From: Salinarimonas soli
Lineage (GTDB): Bacteria; Pseudomonadota; Alphaproteobacteria; Rhizobiales; Beijerinckiaceae
Length of the DNA stretch: 64,000 bases
Reading direction: 5' to 3'
Assembly: GCF_008386575.1 (NCBI RefSeq)
Contig: NZ_VUOA01000021.1
Coordinates: 62,001 to 126,000, forward strand
Within the stretch, counting starts at the first letter, position 1. Every line of letters starts with the position of its first letter. The translations under genes and the position numbers were made by a program. A model generated the notes under the pieces. That model saw only the letters and a program-made list of their open reading frames with translations. It did no database searches and was not told where the DNA came from. Positions 36,469-46,466 of the stretch are shown here, piece by piece.

Positions 36469-37170
36469 TCAGACCTGCCCGAGTTCGACAAGCCCCTCCG
36501 ATGTGGCGAGGATCGCGCCGGTCGCCAGACCGAGGAAGAGGCCGTGCTCCACCACGCCCGGAACGGCGACGAGATCGGCGGCCAGCGCCTCCGGGTCGTC
36601 GATGCGGGACAGGTGCGCGTCAAGAATGAGGTGCCCCCCGTCGGTGACGAATGGCGTGCCGTTTGCGGCGCTTCTGAGGCGCAGGTCATCGGGACAATTG
36701 CGGCGGGCCAGCACCGCCGAGACGGCGCGCCGGGTCGCCTCCAGGCCGAACGGGTTCACCTCGACCGGCAGCGGAAAGCGGCCGAGACACGCGACGCGCT
36801 TCGAGCCGTCGGCGATGACGATCATGCGGCGGCTCGCCGCGGCGACGATCTTCTCCCGCAGCAATGCGCCGCCGCCGCCCTTGATCAGGCGGAGGCGATC
36901 GTCGAGCTCGTCGGCGCCGTCGACGGTCAGGTCGAGCACGGGCTGCTCGTCCAGGGTCGCGAGGGGGATCCCCTCCCCCTCGGCCTGCATGCGCGTCTCC
37001 TCCGACGTCGGCACGCCCACGATCCGCAGCCCGGCGCGGACGCGCTCGCCCAAGAGCGCGACGAAATGCTTCGCGGTCGAGCCGGTGCCGAGGCCGACGG
37101 CCATGCCGTCGGAGACGAGGGCGAGGGCGCGGGCGGCGGCTTCGCGCTTGAGGCGTTCGGGATCTGTCAT
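36469..37170 (-). CDS. rpiA: Ribose-5-phosphate isomerase A
   Basis: A 233-residue pentose-phosphate enzyme interconverting ribose 5-phosphate and ribulose 5-phosphate. Signatures: [62 protein letters not shown], and [11 protein letters not shown] 37170 ([12 protein letters not shown]) is the family start; an in-frame start at 37206 is possible. It runs toward the DUF2059 pair and is divergent from gor, with which it has no operon link. Confidence 0.96.
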   Translation of the reverse strand: MTDPERLKREAAARALALVSDGMAVGLGTGSTAKHFVALLGERVRAGLRIVGVPTSEETRMQAEGEGIPLATLDEQPVLDLTVDGADELDDRLRLIKGGGGALLREKIVAAASRRMIVIADGSKRVACLGRFPLPVEVNPFGLEATRRAVSAVLARRNCPDDLRLRSAANGTPFVTDGGHLILDAHLSRIDDPEALAADLVAVPGVVEHGLFLGLATGAILATSEGLVELGQV

Positions 37171-37352
37171 GAACGGGGCCTTAGCCCGTCCGGCCGTCGC
37201 GGGCAATCGCCAAGCCGGGCACGGGAGCCAGTCGCCGCCGCGAGCGCCCGCGCACGCCGCGACGCCGGTTTCCCTTGCCGCAGCGTCGCCGGGCGCCGAT
37301 GTTGTCGCTCATGTCGGGTTCGAGCGGCCCGGGCCGCCCCGCGGAGGAGTTC

Positions 37353-38744
37353 ATGAGCGAGTTCGACGTCGACCTGTTCGTCATCGGCGGTGGCTCGGGA
37401 GGCGTGCGCGCCGCCCGGATCAGCGCGAGCCACGGCGCGCGGGTCATGGTGGCGGAAGAGTTCCGCTATGGCGGCACCTGCGTGATCCGGGGCTGCGTGC
37501 CCAAGAAGCTGATGGTGCTGGCCAGCCGCTTCCCCGACGACTTCACCGACGCGGGCGGCTTCGGCTGGCAGGTAGAGGAGCCGCGCTTCGACTGGTCGGC
37601 CCTGATCGCGCAGAAGGACCGCGAGATCGGCCGTCTGGAGGAGATCTACCGGAACAACCTCCAGAAGGCAGGCGTCGAAACGCTCGACGAACGGGCCGTG
37701 ATCGCGGGCCCCCACGAGGTGCACCTGGAGCGCTCCGGCCGGACGATCCGCGCCCGCAACATCCTCGTCGCGGTGGGCGCGCGCCCCGTAATGGAGCCCG
37801 TGATCCCCGGCGGCGAGCTCGGCATCACCTCGAACGAGGTGTTCGATCTGGAGACCCAGCCCGAGCGCATCCTCATCATCGGCGGCGGCTACATCGCGGT
37901 GGAGTTCGCCGGCATCTTCGCGGGGCTCGGCTCGAAGGTGACGCTCCTCCACCGGGGCGATCGCCTGCTGCGCGGCTTCGACGATGAGATCCGCGATCTG
38001 CTCGGCGAGGCCTATGTGAAGCGGGGGATCGACCTCCTCCTCAAGACCACGCTGGAGCGCCTCGACCGGACGGGCGACGGCGCCATCCGCGCCACCTTCT
38101 CGGACGGGCGCACGATCGAGATCGACCAGGTGCTCGTCGCCACGGGCCGGCGGCCCAACACGGAGGGGCTCGGCCTGGAGCGGGTCGGGATCGAGGTGGA
38201 CCAGGTAGGCGCGATCCCCGTCGATTCCTATTCGCGCACCATCGCGCCCTCGATCTTCGCGGTGGGCGACGTGACCAACCGGGCGAACCTCACCCCCATC
38301 GCCATCCGCGAGGGCCACGCCTTCGCCGACACGGTGTTCGGGGGCAAGCCGACCCTCGTGGAGCACGATCTCATCCCCACCGCCGTGTTCTCGACGCCCG
38401 AGATCGGCGTGATCGGCATGTCGGAGGCGGCGGCGCGAGCCATCCACGGCGACGACGTGGTGATCTTCAAGACGAGCTTCCGCCCGATCCGCGCCACGCT
38501 CTCGGGCCGGGACGAGCGGACCTTCATGAAGCTCGTGGTCGACGGCGTCTCCGACCGGGTGCTCGGCGTCCACGTCATGGGGCCGGACGCAGGCGAGATG
38601 ATCCAGATGGCGGGCGTCGCGGTCACGATGGGGGCCACCAAGGCCGATTTCGACCGCACCGTCGCGGTGCACCCGACGGCCGCCGAGGAGCTCGTCACCA
38701 TGCGCACGCCCTTCGTCGTGAAGAAGCCCGTGGCGGTGGGGTGA
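37353..38744 (+). CDS. gor: Glutathione-disulfide reductase
   Basis: A 463-residue FAD-NADPH disulfide reductase keeping glutathione reduced. The FAD motif DLFVIGGGSGGVRAARISA opens it. The redox-active pair is in GGTCVIRGCVPKK, the NADPH motif is IIGGGYIAVEFAGIFAGLGS, and the C-terminal HPTAAEELVTM carries the active-site His-Glu. The start ATG 37353 follows GCGGAGGAGTTC; upstream in-frame ATGs lack homology. An iron-dependent alcohol dehydrogenase starts 4 bp after its stop, so they are cotranscribed. Confidence 0.96.
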   Translation: MSEFDVDLFVIGGGSGGVRAARISASHGARVMVAEEFRYGGTCVIRGCVPKKLMVLASRFPDDFTDAGGFGWQVEEPRFDWSALIAQKDREIGRLEEIYRNNLQKAGVETLDERAVIAGPHEVHLERSGRTIRARNILVAVGARPVMEPVIPGGELGITSNEVFDLETQPERILIIGGGYIAVEFAGIFAGLGSKVTLLHRGDRLLRGFDDEIRDLLGEAYVKRGIDLLLKTTLERLDRTGDGAIRATFSDGRTIEIDQVLVATGRRPNTEGLGLERVGIEVDQVGAIPVDSYSRTIAPSIFAVGDVTNRANLTPIAIREGHAFADTVFGGKPTLVEHDLIPTAVFSTPEIGVIGMSEAAARAIHGDDVVIFKTSFRPIRATLSGRDERTFMKLVVDGVSDRVLGVHVMGPDAGEMIQMAGVAVTMGATKADFDRTVAVHPTAAEELVTMRTPFVVKKPVAVG

Positions 38745-38748
38745 GACC

Positions 38749-39879
38749 ATGGCCCTGATCACCTATCTCACCACAATCCGCTTCGGCGCAGGCGTCCTGG
38801 CCGAGCTGCCCGAGGATCTCGACGCTTTGGAATTGCGCCGGCCGCTGATCGTCACGGACCGGGGCGTCGCGGCGGCGGGCCTCGTGGAGCGGCTGTTCGC
38901 GGCGCTGGGCGGGCGCCCCCGCATCGTCTTCGACGACGTGCCCTCGAACCCCACCGAGGCGGCAGCGCTCCAGGCGCTCGATCTCTACCGGGCCGAGGGC
39001 TGCGACGGGGTGATCGGGTTCGGCGGCGGCTCGCCGATCGATCTCGCCAAGGCGGTGGCGATCCTCGCGACCCACCCGGGGCCGCTCGCGCAATATGCGA
39101 TGATCGACGGCGGGGTGGCCCGCATCACCGACCGGGTCGCCCCCGTCATCGCGATCCCGACGACGGCCGGCACGGGCTCGGAGGTGGGGCGCGGCTCGCT
39201 CATGAACCTCGCCGACGGCCGAAAGGTGGGCCTCATCAGCCCCTACCTCATCCCGCGCCGCGCCGTCAGCGACCCCGACCTGACCCTTGGCCTCCCCTCT
39301 CGCCTCACGGCCGCGACGGGGATGGACGCCCTCTCGCACTGCATCGAGACGTTCCTCTCGCCGCGCTTCAACCCGCCGGCCGACGCGATCGCGCTCGACG
39401 GCGCGGGCCGCATCGTCCGCCATCTGGAGCGCGCCGTGGCGGATGGCTCGGACAGGGAGGCCCGCGCCGAGCTGATGATGGGCGCGCTCATGGGCGGCAT
39501 GACGTTCCAGAAGGGGCTCGGCGGCGTCCACGGCCTGTCCCACGCGCTTGGCTCTCTCAAGGAGCCCTCGCTCCACCACGGGCTCCTCAACGCGGTCCTC
39601 CTGCCGCCGGTCCTGCGCTTCAACGCGGGGCACACGGGCGACAAGGAGAGCCGCCTCGCCGCGGCCATGGGCCTGAGCCCAGACACAGACCTCGCCGGGT
39701 CCATCGAGGCCCTCAACACCCGCATCGGCCTGCCGCCCTCGCTCGCGGGCCTCGGCATCCCGGACGCCGTGGTGCCCGAGATCGCGGCGAAGGCCGAGCG
39801 CGACCACTCCACGCCCACGAACCCACGGCCGATCGGAGCCGCGGATTACGAGCGCATTCTGCGGGACAGCTTGAAGTAA
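38749..39879 (+). CDS. Iron-containing (group III) alcohol dehydrogenase
   Basis: A 376-residue dehydroquinate synthase-like fold enzyme. NAD-binding [29 protein letters not shown], and the metal ligands in [10 protein letters not shown] and [11 protein letters not shown] plus [10 protein letters not shown] are conserved. It would oxidise or reduce a small alcohol or aldehyde with NAD(P) and iron. Cotranscription with glutathione reductase suggests a role in aldehyde stress or redox, but the substrate is unknown. Start ATG 38749, 4 bp after gor. Confidence 0.9.
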   Translation: MALITYLTTIRFGAGVLAELPEDLDALELRRPLIVTDRGVAAAGLVERLFAALGGRPRIVFDDVPSNPTEAAALQALDLYRAEGCDGVIGFGGGSPIDLAKAVAILATHPGPLAQYAMIDGGVARITDRVAPVIAIPTTAGTGSEVGRGSLMNLADGRKVGLISPYLIPRRAVSDPDLTLGLPSRLTAATGMDALSHCIETFLSPRFNPPADAIALDGAGRIVRHLERAVADGSDREARAELMMGALMGGMTFQKGLGGVHGLSHALGSLKEPSLHHGLLNAVLLPPVLRFNAGHTGDKESRLAAAMGLSPDTDLAGSIEALNTRIGLPPSLAGLGIPDAVVPEIAAKAERDHSTPTNPRPIGAADYERILRDSLK

Positions 39880-39885
39880 AGCACC

Positions 39886-40135
39886 CTCTCCTCTCCCATG
39901 GGGAGAGGGATGCACGCAGTGCCAGGGGGTGAGGGGGTACCACGCCCATCCAGCTGTCCCCCACCCCGCCAAGTCCACTCTCATCCTCGTCCTGAGGCGC
40001 CCACCGCAGGTGGGCCTCGAAGGGCGCTCCAGGGATCTCCCTCCGGCTCACGCGCGTGCTGCGTGCTTCGAGGCTCTCCTCCCGCTCGCACGTCGGCATG
40101 AGGGAGTTGGAGAGTGCCGCCCCTCCCCGCCCTCC
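39886..40135. repeat. Mosaic intergenic repeat (copy B)
   Basis: The gap between the dehydrogenase and the DAHP synthase (370 bp) is mostly a repeat. It begins with a CTCTCC..GGGGAGAGG hairpin and GTGAGGGGGTACCAC at 39929-39943, then shares long blocks with the element at 57.7 kb: CCTCGAAGGGCGCTCCAGGG, CCCTCCGGCTCACGC and CTGCGTGCTTCGAG. Its right end differs from the 57.7-kb copy, so it is a truncated or rearranged copy. Confidence 0.75.
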
Positions 40136-40249
40136 CTCCGGCAAACACCCGTCTCGCCCTCGCGCGACGCCTCGTGTATAGACCGCCCTCCCGTTAACCA
40201 GGATGATCGCGACGCCAGCGACAGACGCAGACACGAGACGAGGAACGCG

Positions 40250-41635
40250 ATGACCGAGCGGTGGACGCCCGACAGCTGGAGGGGCAAGCCCATTCAGCAG
40301 GCGCCGGCCTATCCCGACGCCCAGGCCCTCGAGGGCGTGGAGCGACAGCTCGCCGGCTTTCCGCCGCTCGTCTTCGCGGGCGAGGCGCGCAAGCTCAAGC
40401 GCCAGCTCGCCAAGGTGGCGGCGGGCGAGGCGTTCCTTCTCCAGGGCGGCGATTGCGCCGAGAGCTTCGCCGAGCACTCGGCCGACAACATCCGCGACTT
40501 CTTCCGCGTCTTCCTGCAGATGGCCGTGGTGCTCACCTTCGCGGGCGGCTCCCCCGTGGTGAAGGTCGGGCGCGTGGCCGGGCAGTTCGCCAAGCCCCGC
40601 TCGGCCGACATGGAGGCCGTGAACGGCGTCGAGCTGCCGAGCTATCGCGGCGACATCATCAACGACATCGAGTTCACGCCCGAGGCCCGCATCCCCGATC
40701 CGCGCCGCCAGCTCATGGCCTACCGGCAGTCGGCCGCGACCCTCAACCTCATCCGCGCCTTCGCGACCGGCGGCTACGCCAATCTCGAGAACGTCCATTC
40801 CTGGACGCTCGGCTTCGTGAAGGACGCGCAGCAATCGTCGCGGTACCGCGAGATCGCGGACCGGATCTCCGAGACCCTCGACTTCATGCGCGCCATCGGC
40901 ATCGACCCGGAGGTCCATCCGGAGATGCGCGTGACCGACTTCTATACCTCGCACGAGGCGCTGTTGCTCGGCTTCGAGCAGGCGATGACCCGGGTCGATT
41001 CGACGACGGGCGACTGGTACGACACGTCGGGCCACATGGTGTGGATCGGCGATCGCACCCGCCAAGCCGACCACGCCCATGTCGAGTTCCTGCGCGGCGT
41101 GAAGAACCCGATCGGCCTCAAGTGCGGCCCTTCGCTCACGGCGGACGGCCTGCTGCGGCTCATGGAGATGCTCGATCCCGCGAACGAGCCGGGCCGCCTC
41201 ACGCTCATCTGCCGCTTCGGCGCCGACAAGGTGTTCGACCACCTCCCCGCGCTGGTGCGGGCGGTCAAGCGCGAGGGCCGCACCGTGGTGTGGTCGTGCG
41301 ATCCCATGCACGGCAACACGGTCAAGGCGGGCTCCGGCTACAAGACCCGGCCCTTCGACAAGATCATGCAGGAGGTGCGCAACTTCTTCGCCGTCCACCA
41401 GGCAGAGGGGACGCATGCCGGCGGCGTGCATCTCGAGATGACGGGCAAGAACGTCACCGAGTGCACCGGCGGTGCCCGCGCGCTCACCGATGCGGATCTC
41501 TCGGACCGCTATCACACCTATTGCGACCCGCGCCTGAACGCCGAGCAGGCCCTGGAGATCGCGTTCCTGACCGCCGAGCTGATCAAGCGCGAGCGCCAGG
41601 GCCGCGTGCGTCCGAAGACCGAGGCTGCCGAATAG
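40250..41635 (+). CDS. Class II 3-deoxy-7-phosphoheptulonate (DAHP) synthase
   Basis: A 461-residue plant-like (type II) DAHP synthase, first step of the shikimate pathway. Family motifs: [67 protein letters not shown], and [20 protein letters not shown]. Unlike E. coli AroG-type enzymes, this class is not homologous in sequence; the symbol is left blank for that reason. ATG 40250 has GAGGAACGCG upstream. Gene is monocistronic and followed by a hairpin at 41646. Confidence 0.95.
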   Translation: MTERWTPDSWRGKPIQQAPAYPDAQALEGVERQLAGFPPLVFAGEARKLKRQLAKVAAGEAFLLQGGDCAESFAEHSADNIRDFFRVFLQMAVVLTFAGGSPVVKVGRVAGQFAKPRSADMEAVNGVELPSYRGDIINDIEFTPEARIPDPRRQLMAYRQSAATLNLIRAFATGGYANLENVHSWTLGFVKDAQQSSRYREIADRISETLDFMRAIGIDPEVHPEMRVTDFYTSHEALLLGFEQAMTRVDSTTGDWYDTSGHMVWIGDRTRQADHAHVEFLRGVKNPIGLKCGPSLTADGLLRLMEMLDPANEPGRLTLICRFGADKVFDHLPALVRAVKREGRTVVWSCDPMHGNTVKAGSGYKTRPFDKIMQEVRNFFAVHQAEGTHAGGVHLEMTGKNVTECTGGARALTDADLSDRYHTYCDPRLNAEQALEIAFLTAELIKRERQGRVRPKTEAAE

Positions 41636-41645
41636 GACGAGACCA

Positions 41646-41677
41646 GTGCCTTCGTCCCGCGAATGGGGCGAAGGCAC
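41646..41677 (+). terminator. Hairpin after DAHP synthase
   Basis: GTGCCTTCGTCCC and GGGGCGAAGGCAC pair with one mismatch around a GCGAAT loop, 10 bp past the stop. The next bases are AACGTCG with no U-run, so it is a probable but not classical terminator. Confidence 0.6.
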
Positions 41678-41867
41678 AACGTCGATCTCGCCGATTCTGC
41701 CGCGAAAGCAGGCATATTGCCGCGGTACCTTTTTAACCTAGGTCAAAATAGCTCGATTTGTTCGAAAAATTCGCGCGAATGCGCCCGGATTCATTTCACG
41801 TCACAAGACGGCATTAAGACATTTCGGCGACCTTGCCTCCCGTAACGTAAGGTCGGAGTGACGAGAC

Positions 41868-43601
41868 ATGTTCGGACTGTTCGGAGCCGCCACAGGAAGC
41901 AAGGGGCGCTCCATGAGCCGGCGGGAGATCAATTCCAGGCTGGCCGCCCTCGACAAGTCGCTCGCCACGATCGAGTTCGCCATGGACGGCAGGATCCTGC
42001 ACGCCAACGCGAACTTCCTCGCCGCCATGGGTTACGAGCTCGCCGAGATCGTCGGGCAGAAGCACGCGATCTTCGTCGATCCGGCGGAAGTCGACGGCGA
42101 AGGCTACCGGGAGTTCTGGGCCGCCCTGCGGCGCGGCCAGTTCCAGTCCGCCGAGTACCGCCGCCTCGCCAAGGGCGGGCGCGAGGTCTGGATCCAGGCG
42201 ACCTACAACCCCATCCTGGACGGCGCCGGCCGGCCGGTGAAGGTGGTGAAGTTCGCCACCGACGTCACGGCCCAGAAGCGCCAGAACGCGGATTTCGGCG
42301 GCCAGATCGCGGCGATCAACAAGAGCCAGGCCGTCATCCATTTCGACATGACCGGCACCATCCTCGACGCCAACGACAACTTCCTCGCGGCGGTGGGCTA
42401 CGAGCGCGCCGACGTGGTCGGCCAGCACCATTCGATGTTCCTCGATCCGGAGGAGGCGAAGGGCTGGGACTACGCCAATTTCTGGCAGCGCCTGAACCGC
42501 GGCGAGTTCGAGAGCGGCGAGTTCCGCCGTCGCGGCCGGGGCGGGCGCGAGCTCTGGCTCCAGGCGAGCTACAACCCGATCTTCGATGCGAACGGCAAGC
42601 CGTTCAAGGTGGTGAAATACGCGATCGACGTGACGGCCGAGCGGCTGCGGGCCGCCGATTTCGCGGGCCAGATCGACGCCATCAACAAGAGCCAGGCGGT
42701 GATCCACTTCGACATGGACGGCACCATCCTCCAGGCAAACGAGAATTTCCTCGATGCGATGGGCTACCGGGCCCAGGAGGTGATCGGGCAGCCGCACCAG
42801 ATGTTCGTCGACCGGCAAACCTCGGCGAGCCGCGAGTACCAGGAGTTCTGGCAGAAGCTGCGCCGCGGCGAGTTCCACTCGGCGGTCTACAAGCGCAGCG
42901 GCAAGAACGGCCGCGAGGTCTTCATCCAGGCGACCTACAACCCGATCTTCGACATGAACGGCAAGCCGTTCAAGGTGGTGAAATACGCCACCGACATCAC
43001 GGGCAACATGGCGGCCCGCACCGCGGCCATCGAGGCGGCCGACCAGACGCTCCACAACGTCCAGGCCGTCGCGGCGGCGGCCGAGCAGATGAGCGCCTCC
43101 GTGCGCGAGATCACGGTCAATATGGGCCGGTCGAAGGAAGCGGTGGACCAGATCCACGGGCACACCGTCAACGCCGACAAGTCGACCCTGGAACTGCAGC
43201 AGGCGGCGGAGTCGATGGATGGCGTCGTGCAGCTGATCACGAAGATCGCCGAGCAGATCAACCTGCTGGCCCTCAACGCCACCATCGAATCGGCACGTGC
43301 GGGCGAGGCCGGCAAGGGCTTCGCGATCGTGGCGAACGAGGTGAAGAACCTCGCCAACCAGACCACGTCGGCGACGTCGCGCATCTCCGAGCAGATCACC
43401 GCGATGCAGTCGGTCTCGACGGAGGTGGTGAAGACCCTCGAGGCGATCAGCACCGCGGTCGTATCGGTCCAGGACTACGTCACAGGCGCGGCCAGCGCGA
43501 TCGAGGAGCAGAGCGTCGTGACCCAGGACATCTCGTCCAACATGCACACCGCGGCGGCAGGCGTGGAGAACATCACAAAGAGCCTGACCGCCTGGCGCTG
43601 A
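41868..43601 (+). CDS. Soluble chemoreceptor with three PAS domains (BdlA-like)
   Basis: A 577-residue cytoplasmic methyl-accepting protein without membrane helices. Three near-identical PAS repeats lie at about 33-140, 150-262 and 271-383, each with [16 protein letters not shown]-like starts and YNPI..VKVVK(F/Y)A(T/I)D ends. A coiled signalling domain follows, with the receptor hairpin tip [20 protein letters not shown] (about 462-481) and [15 protein letters not shown]. It has no HAMP. The architecture matches BdlA, a dispersion/aerotaxis sensor. Start ATG 41868 with GGAGTGAC upstream; the ligand is unknown. Confidence 0.93.
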   Translation: MFGLFGAATGSKGRSMSRREINSRLAALDKSLATIEFAMDGRILHANANFLAAMGYELAEIVGQKHAIFVDPAEVDGEGYREFWAALRRGQFQSAEYRRLAKGGREVWIQATYNPILDGAGRPVKVVKFATDVTAQKRQNADFGGQIAAINKSQAVIHFDMTGTILDANDNFLAAVGYERADVVGQHHSMFLDPEEAKGWDYANFWQRLNRGEFESGEFRRRGRGGRELWLQASYNPIFDANGKPFKVVKYAIDVTAERLRAADFAGQIDAINKSQAVIHFDMDGTILQANENFLDAMGYRAQEVIGQPHQMFVDRQTSASREYQEFWQKLRRGEFHSAVYKRSGKNGREVFIQATYNPIFDMNGKPFKVVKYATDITGNMAARTAAIEAADQTLHNVQAVAAAAEQMSASVREITVNMGRSKEAVDQIHGHTVNADKSTLELQQAAESMDGVVQLITKIAEQINLLALNATIESARAGEAGKGFAIVANEVKNLANQTTSATSRISEQITAMQSVSTEVVKTLEAISTAVVSVQDYVTGAASAIEEQSVVTQDISSNMHTAAAGVENITKSLTAWR

Positions 43602-43626
43602 GCGCGCCAGCCCCCGAATGCGAGAC

Positions 43627-43656
43627 GGCGCCCGGGCGATACGCTGCCCGGGCGCC
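43627..43656 (+). terminator. Terminator hairpin after the chemoreceptor
   Basis: GGCGCCCGGG and CCCGGGCGCC form a perfect 10-bp stem with a 10-base loop, 26 bp after the stop. It is palindromic and could serve the convergent 27-residue gene as well. Confidence 0.75.
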
Positions 43657-43696
43657 GGTCGACGCAACAAATGCTTTACGCTTTACGCTTCTCGCC

Positions 43697-43780
43697 TCAG
43701 CTGAGATAGCCGAGGAAGAAGAGGATCAGGATGATCGGAAGAGGAATGCCGATCAGCCACAACAGACCGCCACGCAACAT
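43697..43780 (-). CDS. 27-residue membrane microprotein
   Basis: A very short gene: MLRGGLLWLIGIPLPIILIL followed by FFLGYLS and TGA. It is one hydrophobic helix. The ATG is preceded on the minus strand by GGGAGATCAAC, an excellent ribosome site. Short proteins of this type (MLRGLLLWLIGIPIPII-like) are, as I recall, common in Methylobacterium and relatives; their function is unknown. It lies between the chemoreceptor terminator and an exported hypothetical protein read on the same strand. Confidence 0.7.
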   Translation of the reverse strand: MLRGGLLWLIGIPLPIILILFFLGYLS

Positions 43781-43870
43781 GTTGATCTCCCGTGATTTGG
43801 ATGATCAACGGCTCAGCCTGATCCCGGGTTCCATACTGTCGGATTCTTTGAAGGGCGCCTCCGCGGAGGC

Positions 43871-44323
43871 TTAGCGCGTGCCGGGCGAGGTCGTGGCGCC
43901 CGATTGCGGCGGGCGGACCGCGGCCGCGGGCGCCGGGCTCGTCGGGTTCGCCTGGGGCGTGCACACCACCTTGCTCTCGAAGACGTAGCAGATGCTCATC
44001 TCGCCCGAGCGGAAGTTGACGCGAAACACCCCGCCCTCGCGTTCGTGGCGCGACCCCACGAGGCCGTAATCGCCCGCCGGCTGCCCGCCCGCGCCCTCGC
44101 CGGGCCCGAAGCACAGCGTCGCGCCGACCGATCCCTCTTGGAGCCCGTACTGGCAGGCCGAGACCTCGCCCATCGCGCGGTCGATGCGGTAGATCCGGTT
44201 GAGGTCCGTCTGCGGGGCGGGCGTAAAGTCGTACGCGCCCGCCTGCGCGAGCGGAGCCCCCAGGACCAACCCCAGGAACGAAACTGCCGCGGCACGGTTG
44301 ATCAGGCCTTGCCCGTGTTGCAT
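43871..44323 (-). CDS. Exported hypothetical protein
   Basis: A 150-residue protein with a signal peptide (LINRAAAVSFLGLVLGAPLA, cleaved near AQAG). The mature part contains two cysteine positions (SACQYGLQEGSVGATLCFG and SICYVFESKVVCTP) that may form disulfides, and a proline- and alanine-rich tail. Start is ATG 44323, with GGAGG upstream; an in-frame ATG at 44335 is less well placed. No family recognised. Predicted periplasmic. Confidence 0.75.
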   Translation of the reverse strand: MQHGQGLINRAAAVSFLGLVLGAPLAQAGAYDFTPAPQTDLNRIYRIDRAMGEVSACQYGLQEGSVGATLCFGPGEGAGGQPAGDYGLVGSRHEREGGVFRVNFRSGEMSICYVFESKVVCTPQANPTSPAPAAAVRPPQSGATTSPGTR

Positions 44324-44415
44324 CAAAACCTCCAACTCGATTAACGAATCAGCGGCACAATAGCAGAGCGGGCGACGGCTTGATCCCGCGCCCGGTTCTC
44401 AGCTAGCGAATCCCC

Positions 44416-45210
44416 ATGGCCGCACCCGCGCACCCCATCGTCGTCTTCGATCTCGACGGGACCCTCGCCGACACGGCGCCCGACCTGATCGCGACCCTCA
44501 ACGCCATCCTCGCCGACGAGGGATTGGCGCCGCTGCCGCTCGCTGAGGCCGGCGCGCTGATCGGGGTCGGAGCCCGCGCGCTCATCGAGCGCGGGGTCGC
44601 CTCGAACGGCCGCACGCTGCCGCCGGGCCGGCTGGACATCCTCTACGCCGAGTTCCTGGAGCGCTACGCCGCGAACGTCTGCGTCGAGACCCGGCTCTAC
44701 CCCGGTGCCCGTGCGGCCCTGAATCGGCTCGCGGGCGAGGGCTACAGGCTCGCGATCTGCACCAACAAGTTCGAGTCCCATGCCCGCGCCCTGCTCGCGG
44801 CCTTGGGCGTCCTCGACATCTTCCAGGCGCTCGGCGGGCGCGACACGTTTCCCGTCTGCAAGCCCGATCCGCGCCACCTCACCCTTACCATCACGGCCGC
44901 CGGCGGCGACCCCACGCGGGCCGTGATGGTGGGCGACTCGCGTACCGATATCGTGACGGCGCGGGCGGCGGGAATTCCGGTCATCGCGGTGCCGTTCGGC
45001 TACACGGACGTGCCGATCGAGACCCTGAGCCCGGACCGGGTGATCTCCCACTTCGACGAGCTTGCCGAGGCGGTCCACCGCCTCGTGCCGCTCGCCTGGC
45101 CGCAGTCCACCGCCGCCCAGTCCCTCGGGGGCAGCCTCCAGGGCAACGGCTCGGCCGGCCGTTGCACGCTCGAGGCCACGGCGCGGCCGAGGCTTCGCGC
45201 CTATCGCTGA
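44416..45210 (+). CDS. gph: HAD phosphatase, phosphoglycolate phosphatase-like
   Basis: A 264-residue HAD hydrolase. Motif I is VVFDLDGTLADTAPDL, the Lys motif is CKPDPRHLT and motif III is VMVGDSRTDIVTARAAG. It would dephosphorylate 2-phosphoglycolate from DNA repair or photorespiratory-type reactions; closely related HADs have other substrates, so the assignment is probable. The C-terminus carries about 35 extra residues (QSTAAQSLGGSLQGNGSAGR and on) beyond usual Gph. ATG 44416. It is convergent with the ROK-family gene, 16 bp apart. Confidence 0.88.
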   Translation: MAAPAHPIVVFDLDGTLADTAPDLIATLNAILADEGLAPLPLAEAGALIGVGARALIERGVASNGRTLPPGRLDILYAEFLERYAANVCVETRLYPGARAALNRLAGEGYRLAICTNKFESHARALLAALGVLDIFQALGGRDTFPVCKPDPRHLTLTITAAGGDPTRAVMVGDSRTDIVTARAAGIPVIAVPFGYTDVPIETLSPDRVISHFDELAEAVHRLVPLAWPQSTAAQSLGGSLQGNGSAGRCTLEATARPRLRAYR

Positions 45211-45226
45211 TCGGGCCCGGTCGCCC

Positions 45227-46315
45227 CTACCGCTTCGCATCCTCCGGCGCCGCGCGGTTCGTGAACCGGGCGTTGCCGAGGCCGGTGCCGATCGTCAGGA
45301 CGCCCCAGCGCTCCACGTCCTTCATGAACGGCACCTCGCTCAGGCCCTGGACGACGGCGTCGTTGTGGATGAGCACCACCGTCTCGTGCCCACCAATCTT
45401 CGGGATGGCCTCGCGCAGGCTCTTGGCGAGGTTGAACCGGCTCGATTCCCAATTGCCGCCGGGCAGGTTCTGGCCGCCGCGCTCGATGGTGCCATCCTCC
45501 CGGATGAGCCCCGGGCAGCCCACGCCGATGAAGGGCGCGAGCTTGAGCCCCTCCCGGTCTGCCTTGCCGATCAGCTCCTCGATCATGCCGGCGAGGCGCG
45601 CGACCGCGTCGTCGCGCGAGGGGGTCGGCTTGTCGTCGTCGCGGTGGCGCCACAGCATGGATTTCCACACGCTCGCCCGGGACAGGTCCGCCGCCTTCTT
45701 GAGGTTGAGGGCGACGATCCCCGCCCGGATGTTGCTGCCGCCGATGTCGACCGCGAGCAGGCTGTCGTGGCCGGTGAACATCCAGCTCGGCATGAGATGG
45801 GCCGCGCCAAGAAGCCCCGCCTCGTCGGGGTGATGGCGGATCGGCACGAGGGTGATCTCGATCCCCCCCGCCGCCTTGAGGATGACGCTCGCGCGTCCGA
45901 TGGCGAGCTCGCCGAGGCGGCTGTCGCGCAAGCCCCCGCCCACGACCACGCGCTGCGTGTCCTTCCAGCCCTTGGCGCGCAGGAAGCGGCGGGTGACGCT
46001 CGCCATCTCCTGGGCGAATTCCTCGATGGCGCCCATCACGAGACCCGCGGCCTCGGGATCGCCCTCGATGAGAGCCTTATCGAGGCGCTTCTTGCCGATG
46101 TCGCGGCTCGGCTGGTCGCCGAGCGGGTCGTCGCCGTCCGCGTTCGTCTCGCGCAGACGCTCCCGCCAATCCTCGAGGATGGCGCGAAAGGCCCGGTTGC
46201 TCGCCCGGTCGCCGAGGAACCCGCCCTCCTCGTCGCGCAGCTCGATATTGTAGTTGTCCAGAACGACGGACGGCAGCTGCGGCGAGCCGTGAGCGAGGGG
46301 ACTGGGCGTTGACAT
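45227..46315 (-). CDS. ROK-family protein with circularly permuted domain order
   Basis: A 362-residue sugar-kinase-fold protein. The phosphate-binding VDIGGSNIRAG, which normally opens a ROK protein, lies at 189-199. Then come GVGCPGL at 264-270, HNDA at 317-320 and GTGLG at 343-347 near the C-terminus. The half that normally ends such proteins (VVVGGGL at 123-129, then DEAGLLGAAHL at 164-174) lies before them. So the chain appears circularly permuted. No ROK zinc motif is present. It could be a glucokinase-like enzyme or a regulator with no DNA-binding head. ATG 46315; the same order is, to my recollection, seen in related genomes. Confidence 0.85.
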   Translation of the reverse strand: MSTPSPLAHGSPQLPSVVLDNYNIELRDEEGGFLGDRASNRAFRAILEDWRERLRETNADGDDPLGDQPSRDIGKKRLDKALIEGDPEAAGLVMGAIEEFAQEMASVTRRFLRAKGWKDTQRVVVGGGLRDSRLGELAIGRASVILKAAGGIEITLVPIRHHPDEAGLLGAAHLMPSWMFTGHDSLLAVDIGGSNIRAGIVALNLKKAADLSRASVWKSMLWRHRDDDKPTPSRDDAVARLAGMIEELIGKADREGLKLAPFIGVGCPGLIREDGTIERGGQNLPGGNWESSRFNLAKSLREAIPKIGGHETVVLIHNDAVVQGLSEVPFMKDVERWGVLTIGTGLGNARFTNRAAPEDAKR

Positions 46316-46466
46316 GGGGGCTCCTGGCGCGGGCGGCCTCAGCCGCGCGAGCAGGATCAACGCAAGGTGAGTAGCCCGGTTTCCCGCGAGCGGCGGCGCC
46401 CCGCAGGGGTTGCTTCCATTCGCCACCGAACGGGCCTGACCGCCCGGAGCGCCCCCATGAAAAGCG

